DNA of 6,577 bases from Campylobacterales bacterium (GCA_027080605.1 JALWRO010000118.1:1-6577); one strand, 5' to 3'. Shown: positions 1 to 6,442, counted from the first letter of the stretch. Notes: generated by a model from the sequence alone, not told the origin. Made by a program: numbers and translations.

Positions 1-1
1 A

Positions 2-658
2 ACCGTAAGTAAAGAGAATGAAGCTGTTGAAAAAGAGCTCAATTTGTTACTCTTTTCACCTGCTTATGCCCTTATAGAGCATATATCCGGGAATCTGGAT
101 AATAATGTGTCTGTTGCGGTAGATGAGAATCCTATTGTCGTAAAAAGTTTTGAGCGTGTCGATTTAGCCAGACAGAAAGTGAAGTCCGAGCAGGATAAAA
201 ACGGTATCAAACTCGATTATGTGGGATTGAAATATGATGATTCCAAAAAGAGTAAAAATGCCTTTGCCGTTGATGTTGCGGTTGAAATACCTTTATCGAA
301 AGATATGCGCAAGATCGTCAGTGAAAAGGTTAAACTTTTCAAAAACAGACAAAAAGCAGAAGAGAACAGGAAAAAAATAGTACAGAAAATTTCCGGATTG
401 CGTCATGAACTCAAAAATCAGATTACCTACTTTTATACGGTAGATTCTCAAATCAAAGAGACTCGACCCCGAAAAAACAACTATTATGCTTTTAAACTCT
501 ATGAGAGTATGAAAAAAAGAGATCTTCGACTGAGAAAAGAGCGGCTCAAAGTAGCCTATAAAACAGCACAAAAATATGTTGCGTGGCTTTACTGGTCCAA
601 CAGACTTCATGAAACAGATTTCAGTAAACTGTTGCAACGCACTCAAAGTGGAAAGTAG
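2..658 (+). CDS. C-terminal part of a probable TolC-like outer-membrane factor (5' truncated)
   Basis: The frame is open from the first bases of the window to a TAG at 656-658, giving 218 visible residues; the true start lies upstream. The visible part has a beta-prone stretch rich in alternating hydrophobic residues ending in VAVEIPL (roughly residues 84-106). It is followed by two long, charged helical segments with coiled-coil character, joined by a short Pro/Arg-rich turn (ETRPRKNN). A beta-hairpin ending in an 'xxIPL' strand followed by long helices is the layout of one half of a TolC/OEP monomer, the family that forms outer-membrane channels for efflux or type I secretion. Sequence identity is weak by eye, so a generic periplasmic coiled-coil protein is the alternative. 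It lies 11 bases upstream of the VTC-domain gene on the same strand, so the two are probably co-transcribed. No signal peptide can be judged because the N-terminus is missing. Confidence 0.5.
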   Translation, partial: TVSKENEAVEKELNLLLFSPAYALIEHISGNLDNNVSVAVDENPIVVKSFERVDLARQKVKSEQDKNGIKLDYVGLKYDDSKKSKNAFAVDVAVEIPLSKDMRKIVSEKVKLFKNRQKAEENRKKIVQKISGLRHELKNQITYFYTVDSQIKETRPRKNNYYAFKLYESMKKRDLRLRKERLKVAYKTAQKYVAWLYWSNRLHETDFSKLLQRTQSGK

Positions 659-669
659 GTATCGTTATA

Positions 670-1512
670 ATGGCTGGTTTAGGCGGTGCATATTTATCAA
701 AACTTGATAGATATGAGTTAAAGTATATCATCCCTTTTGAAATGGTCGAGCCTATGACCGATTTTTTGATGACATACTGCACACTCGATTACCATTCGCA
801 GATTGCGCCGGACTCTTTTTATAAAGTGAACAGTCTCTATTTCGATACGCCCAATCTGACTTTCGCGACCAACCGACTTTATGTTCGTTCTCCCCGGTTC
901 AATATGCGTGCACGTGCGTATGACGACGGTACAAAACCTCCCTATTTCCTGGAAATTAAAGTCAAAGACGGCAATGTCGTCAACAAATACAGGGCGAAGG
1001 TGGGAGATGACGAATGGCCGCATATGTTTACCGACCCCAATTACAGAACCAATCTTCAGGGAGATCCCGGTGAGCTTAGAAACAAAGAGCTTTTTTACAG
1101 AACTGCTATGAAATATAATGCTTCGCCGATTATCTATACACAGTACCGAAGACGTGCATTTGTTTCAGAAGTCGATGAGTATGTACGGGTGACGATGGAT
1201 ATTGACATGAAGTGTTATTTGGAAGATCAGTATACCTTGCTACATGATGATAAAAAACTGGTCAATTATGACAGTGAACTTGTCTATGTCAAAGAGCCGA
1301 ACAGACCTGCGGGAAGCAATGTGGTGCTTGAACTGAAGTGTTATCCGCATCAGGTACCGTTGTGGATGCTGGATTTGATTAGAATTTTTGAGCTAAACAG
1401 AACCTCTTTCTCCAAATATCTTGCCAGCTTGCAGACAGCCATTACATACGATCCGAAATACAGACAGTTTTTTGATTTTAATGACAGAATAAACGCCCGT
1501 TTCCAGAGTTGA
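670..1512 (+). CDS. VTC-domain protein, polyphosphate polymerase-like (triphosphate tunnel fold)
   Basis: This 280-residue protein matches the VTC domain across almost its full length. Hallmarks in order are RYELKY (14-19), SLYFDT (55-60), RARAY (80-84), LEIKVK (94-99), NKYRAK (105-110), YRRRAF (159-164), RVTMDID (173-179), VLELK (219-223) and SFSKY (246-250). In yeast Vtc4 the equivalent basic residues and a late glutamate line a tunnel that binds ATP, metal and the growing polyphosphate chain. Here K18, R80, R82, K97, R160/R161, E221 and K249 are the likely counterparts, so the tunnel looks intact. There is no signal peptide or membrane segment, so a cytosolic location is expected. The ATG at 670 is chosen because RYELKY then falls close to the N-terminus, as usual, and a weak AGTAGG sits at 654-659. 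Bacterial VTC proteins next to CotH genes are mostly uncharacterised, so polymerase activity is inferred from the fold. Confidence 0.88.
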   Translation: MAGLGGAYLSKLDRYELKYIIPFEMVEPMTDFLMTYCTLDYHSQIAPDSFYKVNSLYFDTPNLTFATNRLYVRSPRFNMRARAYDDGTKPPYFLEIKVKDGNVVNKYRAKVGDDEWPHMFTDPNYRTNLQGDPGELRNKELFYRTAMKYNASPIIYTQYRRRAFVSEVDEYVRVTMDIDMKCYLEDQYTLLHDDKKLVNYDSELVYVKEPNRPAGSNVVLELKCYPHQVPLWMLDLIRIFELNRTSFSKYLASLQTAITYDPKYRQFFDFNDRINARFQS

Positions 1513-1541
1513 AAGATCTCACGACCTTTCTATACTCTTTT
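1511..1541. terminator. Candidate hairpin terminator between convergent genes
   Basis: The 27-base gap between the converging VTC and CotH genes contains an inverted repeat: GAAAGATC (1511-1518), a 4-base loop (1519-1522) and GACCTTTC (1523-1530). Read as plus-strand RNA it has one A-C mismatch and is followed by a T-rich stretch (TATACTCTTTT). Read as minus-strand RNA the mismatch becomes a G-U pair and the loop becomes GUGA, a GNRA-type tetraloop, but no U-tract follows. The position is right for a shared terminator, but the stem is short and AT-rich. Confidence 0.35.
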
Positions 1542-3987
1542 ACGGTACGGCGGTAAAGAGCGGTGCAATATTGACGGTACCGTTCAATGTGAGCGTGCGT
1601 TTCTTTTGTGTGATGCCGTCTGTCCAGCCTGTGAATGTACTGTTGTTGTCCGGTACGGCTTCAAGTGTGACGGTAGCTCCGTTAAAATAGGTGCCGGTAA
1701 AATCGTTTTGCAATGGCACATCATCGATTTTTACTGAACCGTATTGCGGTTTGTTGATTGTTAATGTTGCAGTCCCTGTCAGATTGAGATCGTTGCGCAG
1801 CGCCGCTCTGACAATATCTCCTCTTCGTTGTGCGAAGTTTTTCATACTGTTCATGAACTCTTCCCATGTATTCACAGAAACGGAATTGCCGTCTTTATCT
1901 TTTGGCCATCGGTGGAAGTGACGTGCCACTTCCGGCTGCACTTTCGCTTTCTCACGGGCAATAATATTCTCTATTCTATCTACCCGAAATGTTGTATTGA
2001 GATGGGTAAAGTAACGGCTTGCAAACGCATGGACGAATGTTTGGTTGCGAAGTAAGTTGCGAAAAATGATACTTGTCTCATCGTTGTCTGCAACATATTG
2101 AAGCGGGTCGTCAAAAGCTGATACGAATCCTCTGTCCAGATCAAAGAGCATCCATCGCCATTTTCCTGATGGATTGTCTGATTTCCAGTATTTGATATTG
2201 TGGTGAATGGATGAGTTTCCGGTAAAGCTTTCGGTAACGATATAGTTCATGTACTCTTTAAGATCAATTTTGGAAACAACATGCTGATAATTTGCATCCT
2301 GACTGAGATCGTTTGTTCTGACAAAGGCATTTAGTGCAAGATAGTCCGTGTTCGTACCGTTTTTTATTTCCGCGTCATTGGCAAGAAGATCGACATTTTT
2401 GGGGTCAATACCGTGGTTAGAGGCAAGATAGTTTGCGTTCATCTTTTCCCGGATACTGTTAATACCCCAGTATTTTCCGTTTAAAAACATCACTGCAGGC
2501 GCATACGCATGGTAATCGATATCCATCATATTGCGTACAATAGTGTGTTGAATACCGTCTCCGATGAGTGACCTCCCCCAATTGGTGCCGCCGCTTCTGA
2601 GTACAAAGCTTTTGACCTTTTTGATGTACGGTTTTTGTTCAAAGAGCGGGTAGTCGATTAGTTTGGCGCCAAATTGAGATTTGGTGTAGAGTGCCAGTGA
2701 TTTGTGTGGATATTTTCTGGTATTGTTTCCGTGGATTTTGATGCCGACATTTTTGCTAAAAATCGGTTTGCCGTTTTTAATATATTCTACGCTGCCGGGG
2801 CGGATCCAGTCCTGGTTGTAGTTGGTATGGTTGCCGGTCGTGTAGATGCCGTATTCCGGGTTGTAGAGGTAATCTTCATCTATGGTGACCGACATGACCG
2901 GCAATGAGATATTTTCATTGATAAGATAGGTTCGGGTTACCGGTGAACTTAAAAATTTCTCTTTTTCGAGTGCCGCTGCACGAACGACAGTCGTTTTAGT
3001 GAATGAGAGAGGGTGTGTATACTTTTGTGTACCGCTTTTACCGGGAAAGGGAATGGATCCGTCGAGCGTGTAGTAAACGGTGCCGTTGTTCTCCTGAGAG
3101 AGTTTGAGTGTTACACTGTCGGTATAAAAACCGCTTTCAATGTCAAAATCGGGTTTCTTTGATTTTGCCAGAGCATTGCTCGCAAGTCCGTTCTTTTGTC
3201 CTGGTGTAGGAATCATATAGTAGTTTTTGTCGTCAATATTTGTGACAGAGATATCTCGTTTCTGCTTATCGAAAGTGAGTGAGTCAATCACTGTTCCACT
3301 ACTGTCGGAGAGCAGAACGGTTTCACCGTCACCGTCGAGTGAAAAGTTGGTATGCAGACCCTGATCCCGTTTGTCTGCCCAGATGAGAAGATGCTGTCCG
3401 GGTACAAGAGAGCGTGCAGGAAGTCGCCACTTTTGTGTATTGTTTATATCGTCACTCAGATAGTAACTTCCCAGATTGACAGTTTGGTTACTATGGTTAT
3501 ACAGCTCAATCCAGTCTGAAAAAGCTTTGAAGTCAGGATCGATAGCAGTATGGCTGTTGATTGCCAGGACTTCGTTGATAACAAGGGTAGCCGGTTTTAA
3601 ATTATCTGGATTTTTGACAATATCAAGGACAACGATGATCCTCTTTTTGGTTGCTTTGTTGCCGTCTGAGTCAGTTACCGAATAGAGAATTTCATATCTG
3701 CCGGGTTTGGTAGTATCAATTACGGAAGGGGTAATTGTTTTGGTGACAGAGGAGGTGATCTCTCCATCCTGATTGTCAAAAGCGACTGCACCGGGATCAG
3801 TGAAAGTATCTCCTCTGTGGAGGATAACTGTGCTCTCACCGTTGAGGGTAATATGCGGTTTCGGTGTTCTGTTTTGTTGTATGTTACCACTGTTTGCAGA
3901 TGCTTTTTTATTGGAAGTTGTCGTGCCGCCGCAGCCTGATAAGAAGAGAAATGTTATGAAAAGAAGCGTGATATATGATTGATGCAA
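1540..3987 (-). CDS. Secreted multidomain lipoprotein with CotH kinase-like domain
   Basis: The 815-residue product begins with a lipoprotein signal: a hydrophobic stretch ending in LSGC, with Cys19 as the predicted lipidated residue. Domains follow in order. A DUF5011-type Ig-like domain spans about 45-122 (DPGAVAFDNQDG...). A lamin-tail domain spans about 131-240 (LVINEVLA, SDWIELYN, SLDGDGETVLL). A chitobiase/hexosaminidase C-terminal-like domain spans about 278-357 (VYYTLDGSIP). A CotH domain spans about 362-730 (LPVMSVTID, KIHGNNTRKYPHKS, LRSGG, KYWGINSIREK, NIKYW, WRWMLFDLDRGF at 610-621). A beta repeat of the InlB/'divergent repeat' type follows at about 739-812 (TFTGWTDG). Bacillus CotH is an atypical kinase that phosphorylates spore-coat protein; in Gram-negatives the substrate is unknown. 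D616 and D618 could bind metal, but the expected catalytic Asp near 592 is Ser. The product should sit in the periplasm or on the outer membrane. The gene converges on the VTC gene. Confidence 0.9.
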   Translation of the reverse strand: MHQSYITLLFITFLFLSGCGGTTTSNKKASANSGNIQQNRTPKPHITLNGESTVILHRGDTFTDPGAVAFDNQDGEITSSVTKTITPSVIDTTKPGRYEILYSVTDSDGNKATKKRIIVVLDIVKNPDNLKPATLVINEVLAINSHTAIDPDFKAFSDWIELYNHSNQTVNLGSYYLSDDINNTQKWRLPARSLVPGQHLLIWADKRDQGLHTNFSLDGDGETVLLSDSSGTVIDSLTFDKQKRDISVTNIDDKNYYMIPTPGQKNGLASNALAKSKKPDFDIESGFYTDSVTLKLSQENNGTVYYTLDGSIPFPGKSGTQKYTHPLSFTKTTVVRAAALEKEKFLSSPVTRTYLINENISLPVMSVTIDEDYLYNPEYGIYTTGNHTNYNQDWIRPGSVEYIKNGKPIFSKNVGIKIHGNNTRKYPHKSLALYTKSQFGAKLIDYPLFEQKPYIKKVKSFVLRSGGTNWGRSLIGDGIQHTIVRNMMDIDYHAYAPAVMFLNGKYWGINSIREKMNANYLASNHGIDPKNVDLLANDAEIKNGTNTDYLALNAFVRTNDLSQDANYQHVVSKIDLKEYMNYIVTESFTGNSSIHHNIKYWKSDNPSGKWRWMLFDLDRGFVSAFDDPLQYVADNDETSIIFRNLLRNQTFVHAFASRYFTHLNTTFRVDRIENIIAREKAKVQPEVARHFHRWPKDKDGNSVSVNTWEEFMNSMKNFAQRRGDIVRAALRNDLNLTGTATLTINKPQYGSVKIDDVPLQNDFTGTYFNGATVTLEAVPDNNSTFTGWTDGITQKKRTLTLNGTVNIAPLFTAVP

Positions 3988-3994
3988 AGTAGTA

Positions 3995-3999
3995 TCCTT
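3995..3999 (-). promoter_or_regulatory. Shine-Dalgarno fixing the TTG start of the CotH lipoprotein gene
   Basis: Read on the minus strand, AAGGA lies 7 bases before the TTG at 3987-3985. An in-frame TAA at 4005-4003 prevents any start further upstream than five codons, and no ATG or GTG lies between them. Starting at this TTG gives a complete lipoprotein signal peptide, so TTG initiation is well supported. Confidence 0.7.
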
Positions 4000-4061
4000 G
4001 TCTTAAGTTAATGTGTAATTGACACATATACGTTATATTGTAAAATTATGAAATATTTATG

Positions 4062-4089
4062 AATATAGCAAGTTTTGGTTAATATGCAA
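4062..4089 (-). promoter_or_regulatory. Candidate sigma70-type promoter of the CotH lipoprotein gene
   Basis: On the minus strand, TTGCAT (4089-4084) is followed after 16 bases by TATATT (4067-4062). TGC directly precedes the hexamer, making an extended -10 element. Transcription would begin near 4055 and give a leader of about 65 bases before the TTG start. The surrounding DNA is very AT-rich, so chance matches are common. A second -10-like candidate, TATAAC, lies closer to the gene at about 4031-4036. Confidence 0.4.
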
Positions 4090-4094
4090 AATTA

Positions 4095-4114
4095 TAATTA
4101 AAATAATTTAATTA
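4095..4114. repeat. Perfect A/T-only palindrome, 8-bp arms and 4-base loop
   Basis: TAATTAAA (4095-4102) and TTTAATTA (4107-4114) are exact inverted copies around ATAA. The palindrome begins one base after the stop codon of the UbiB-like gene (4116-4118) and lies just upstream of the candidate CotH promoter. It could be a weak 3'-end hairpin of the operon, an AT-rich UP-like element, or a binding site for a dimeric regulator. With no G or C in the stem, it is a poor intrinsic terminator. Confidence 0.45.
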
Positions 4115-4115
4115 G

Positions 4116-5687
4116 TTACAAATAAAGCGTAATATAGAGTAAACCTGATACAAAAATGACCGTAGCTGTTGTTTTCATCTCAGGAGAGATTATGAGAATA
4201 AAAAATGCCGTAATGATCATCAGCAATCCTCTGCCGATAGGTTTGAACCATGCACGCTGTTTTTCTACCAGCAGGTCAATGCTATCGGGGTTCATGTGTA
4301 CCTGTAGCGCATTTTCACTCAGGTCAGTGAGTACTTTTTTGACACGGCGGACGGTCAGGGGGATGCCTGTGACTTCATGTTTGAGCATTTTCAGCAGTTT
4401 TTCGTTGCCTCCGAGTGCCTGGGGGATGTACCGCTGTAAAATAGGCAATATATCTTTGACACCGTTGAAGTTTTCGATGTATGTTGTTCCGAGACCTTCG
4501 ATGATGGCGCTGGCGCGGAGCATGTAGATCGCTTCCTGGGGGAGCTTGAAAGGGAGGTCTTTCATGGATGCGAGCAGATCGAAGGCGAGTTTCTGCATCG
4601 ATGCGGCGTCGAGGTTTTCGTTGCCGAATATGTCGAACATCCTTTCCGCCAGCTCCTGCATCTGTGCGTCGGGTGCGTCGTGTGCGACGATGCCGAGGCG
4701 TTTGCAGGCGGTGATATAGAGTTCGAAATCCCTTTCGTTTGCCGATTTGATCAGTTCGATGATGGCGATACGGGTAAGGTTGGGGATCTTTTTAACCATA
4801 CCGAAATCGAGCAGAATGAGATTGCATTCCTCGTCAATAAGCAGGTTTCCGGGGTGTGGATCGGCGTGAAAATAGCCGTTAATTAGCATCTGTTCGGTAT
4901 AAAAATAGATCAATTTTCCCATGATCTTTTCAAAACTGACACCCAGTTTTGCCAGATGCTCTTTGTCGTCAAAACGGTACCCCTCCTCAAAACTCATGAC
5001 AATGGCATCTTCACTGCAGTATGCGACAAAAGGGCGGGGAAAGACGACACCGCTGTCGGCGTAGGTGCGTGAGAAGTTCCGGAGGTTTTCCAGCTCTTTG
5101 GTAAAGTCCACTTCCTGTGTGATCATGGCAGCGAACTCTTCGATGACCGCTTCGACAGAGTTTTTGGTGTAGTAGGAGAAGAGGGGACGGAAAAGGCGGT
5201 TGAAAAAATGCAGGATTTTGATATCTGCGGCAACCTGTTTTTCGATGGCGTCACGTCGTAGCTTGACGGCGACGCGGGTACCGTCTTTGAGATATGCTTC
5301 ATGTACTTCGCCGATGGAAGCGCTTGCAATCGGTTTGGAAGTGAAAGAGGTAAAAGGAGAGACGGGAAATGCCCGTGCAAAGACGCGCATAAAAGCCTCT
5401 TCTGGCATTGGCGGAATTTCGTCATGAAGTGTTTTCAGTGCTTCGAGGTACTCCCCTTCAAAAAAGTCTGCTCTGGTGGCAAGTACCTGTGCGAGTTTGA
5501 TGTAGCTGGCACCCAGTTGCTGGATGCTTTCTGTCAGCTCCTGTGGAGAGAGGGGTTTCATGAAGAGAAAATGCTCCCTCTTTTTGATGAGCAGAAAAAT
5601 AGTCAGCAGGAAACGGAATACTTTCCCGACACGTCCGGGGTAGTAAAAGGAGATATTCGTTTTCACAGGTTTAAATATCGTTGTCAT
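4116..5687 (-). CDS. ABC1/AarF/UbiB family atypical kinase-like membrane protein
   Basis: The 523-residue product has the UbiB/ABC1 layout. The family-specific N-terminal motif appears as IKLAQVLATR (63-72), where KxGQ is usual. The alanine-rich nucleotide loop reads IASASIGEVH (120-129), and VAVK with Lys142 is the likely phosphate-binding lysine. The ExD motif is EVD (192-194). The catalytic-loop equivalent HADPHPGN (274-281) contains Asp276, and the metal-binding DFG is at 294-296. Two hydrophobic helices close the protein (about 486-502 and 506-523), as in UbiB, placing it in the inner membrane. Family members act as ATPases or kinase-like factors in ubiquinone or lipid metabolism; the target here is unknown. 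The ATG overlaps the end of the CBS gene by 17 bases, suggesting translational coupling; GATGG is the only weak ribosome site. The length is normal for the family and all other core motifs are present. Confidence 0.92.
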   Translation of the reverse strand: MTTIFKPVKTNISFYYPGRVGKVFRFLLTIFLLIKKREHFLFMKPLSPQELTESIQQLGASYIKLAQVLATRADFFEGEYLEALKTLHDEIPPMPEEAFMRVFARAFPVSPFTSFTSKPIASASIGEVHEAYLKDGTRVAVKLRRDAIEKQVAADIKILHFFNRLFRPLFSYYTKNSVEAVIEEFAAMITQEVDFTKELENLRNFSRTYADSGVVFPRPFVAYCSEDAIVMSFEEGYRFDDKEHLAKLGVSFEKIMGKLIYFYTEQMLINGYFHADPHPGNLLIDEECNLILLDFGMVKKIPNLTRIAIIELIKSANERDFELYITACKRLGIVAHDAPDAQMQELAERMFDIFGNENLDAASMQKLAFDLLASMKDLPFKLPQEAIYMLRASAIIEGLGTTYIENFNGVKDILPILQRYIPQALGGNEKLLKMLKHEVTGIPLTVRRVKKVLTDLSENALQVHMNPDSIDLLVEKQRAWFKPIGRGLLMIITAFFILIISPEMKTTATVIFVSGLLYITLYL

Positions 5688-6066
5688 CCATCAGTACGCC
5701 AATCAAGTCAGACATGGTCAGAATACCCTGCAGTTCATTGTTGTCGATGACAAGCAGGCGTTTGATGCTGTTTTTGACCATCATCTGCGCGGCATATTTC
5801 ATCTCCAGATATTGCGATACGGAGATGACCGGACTGACAGCGATATCATAGACATTCAGCAGGTCGATATCACCGTCTTCTGCGACAATGGATTGTAAAA
5901 TATTTTTAAAAGTGACGAGTCCATAGGCGCCATTTTGACCGTTTTTATCGACTATGAGTGCACGGATTTGGTGCTGTTTCATGAGAGAAAGTGCTTCTCT
6001 TACCGGTGCTGTCTGGTCGATGCTGATCAGCTTTTCTCTGGGGGTCATTACCTCTTTGACTAGCAT
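5671..6066 (-). CDS. Two-CBS-domain protein, probable adenine-nucleotide sensor
   Basis: From the preferred ATG the product is 131 residues, made of little more than a CBS pair. CBS1 covers about 4-62 (VKEVMTPREKLISID, IRALIVD, GLVTFKNI). CBS2 covers about 72-128 (VYDIAVSPVISVS, IKRLLVID, GILTMSDLI at 114-122). The second copy keeps the GxxTxxD ribose/phosphate-binding motif with Thr117 and Asp120; the first has Asn in place of Asp. Such pairs usually bind AMP, ATP or related ligands and regulate a partner. The frame extends upstream to an ATG at 6114 and a TTG at 6120, but these would overlap the PII-like gene and lack a ribosome site. The ATG at 6066 has a good Shine-Dalgarno and gives the typical 'MxVKEVMTP' N-terminus. 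The gene sits between a PII-like gene and the UbiB-like gene and overlaps the latter. Confidence 0.88.
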   Translation of the reverse strand: MLVKEVMTPREKLISIDQTAPVREALSLMKQHQIRALIVDKNGQNGAYGLVTFKNILQSIVAEDGDIDLLNVYDIAVSPVISVSQYLEMKYAAQMMVKNSIKRLLVIDNNELQGILTMSDLIGVLMDDNDI

Positions 6067-6072
6067 TGTTTT

Positions 6073-6078
6073 TCCTTT
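6073..6078 (-). promoter_or_regulatory. Shine-Dalgarno supporting the shorter start of the CBS gene
   Basis: AAAGGA on the minus strand lies 6 bases before the ATG at 6066-6064. Nothing comparable precedes the upstream in-frame ATG (6114) or TTG (6120), which lie inside the PII-like coding region. Confidence 0.65.
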
Positions 6079-6091
6079 TACTGGTGCGGTG

Positions 6092-6442
6092 TTAAAGTCT
6101 GTTTTTGATTTCATTTTCAAATTTGTGCAACTCTTGCATATTGAGACCTGCGATATGTCCCAGCGGCAGGGTGAAGATCAGCGAACTGTTGTCGGCATTG
6201 TCAATATCCAGTCCCTTTCGCAGCGCTTTCATGATTACCAGCGATATTTTCCGGGGCAGAATAAAAAGGAGCAGTGAGACATTCTCTTCGAGTGTCAGTC
6301 CGAAAAAGATCTTTTTCTCTTTCAAGCCGAGGTTGCGCCCTTTGAGAATCGTAACGGCACCGGCACCTGCCTCTTTTGCCGTGGCAATCGCCTCCTCTTC
6401 CCGCTCTTCGGCGACAATGGCTATCAGTGCTACAAACTTCAT
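6092..6442 (-). CDS. PII-like (GlnB superfamily) signalling protein of a DUF1538 operon
   Basis: The 116-residue product is close to the usual PII length of about 112. It shows the PII start, with beta strand MKFVALIAIV, a helix (about 13-25), and GAGAVTILKGRNLGL (26-40) as the counterpart of the GVxGxTV strand leading into the T-loop. The second ferredoxin-like half follows (SLLLFILP, 56-63; helix 66-77). The classical TGxxGDGKIF nucleotide loop is not recognisable; the corresponding segment is LDIDNADNSSLIF (78-90). The protein contains no tyrosine, so uridylylation on a T-loop Tyr, as in GlnB/GlnK, is impossible. PII-like proteins often bind and gate a neighbouring membrane transporter. 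Here the start codon overlaps the stop of a DUF1538 membrane protein gene in an ATGA, pointing to that protein as partner. The ligand is unknown. Confidence 0.8.
   Translation of the reverse strand: MKFVALIAIVAEEREEEAIATAKEAGAGAVTILKGRNLGLKEKKIFFGLTLEENVSLLLFILPRKISLVIMKALRKGLDIDNADNSSLIFTLPLGHIAGLNMQELHKFENEIKNRL

Noticed and set aside
293..646. Antisense open frame of about 117 codons opposite the TolC-like gene.
   Set aside because: It lies entirely inside a supported coding region on the other strand, and its product has no recognisable domain.
44..658. Complete gene starting at the TTG at 44 with a signal-peptide-like start (LLLFSPAYA).
   Set aside because: The frame stays open back to the window edge, no clear Shine-Dalgarno precedes the TTG, and the short hydrophobic stretch lacks the positively charged n-region of a signal peptide. 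A truncated longer gene is more likely.
1535..1560. Second inverted repeat at the CotH 3' end (CTCTTT ... AAAGAG) as a terminator.
   Set aside because: The stem is only six AT-rich pairs around a long loop, mostly inside coding sequence, with no following U-tract; the 1511-1530 hairpin is the better candidate.
4001..4040. Riboswitch or leader RNA in the CotH 5' region.
   Set aside because: The leader is only about 65 bases, very AT-rich, and shows no stable GC-containing stem or known aptamer motif.
6118..6120. TTG at 6120 as start of the CBS-domain gene.
   Set aside because: It overlaps the PII-like gene and has no ribosome site, while the ATG at 6066 has one and matches the usual CBS N-terminus.
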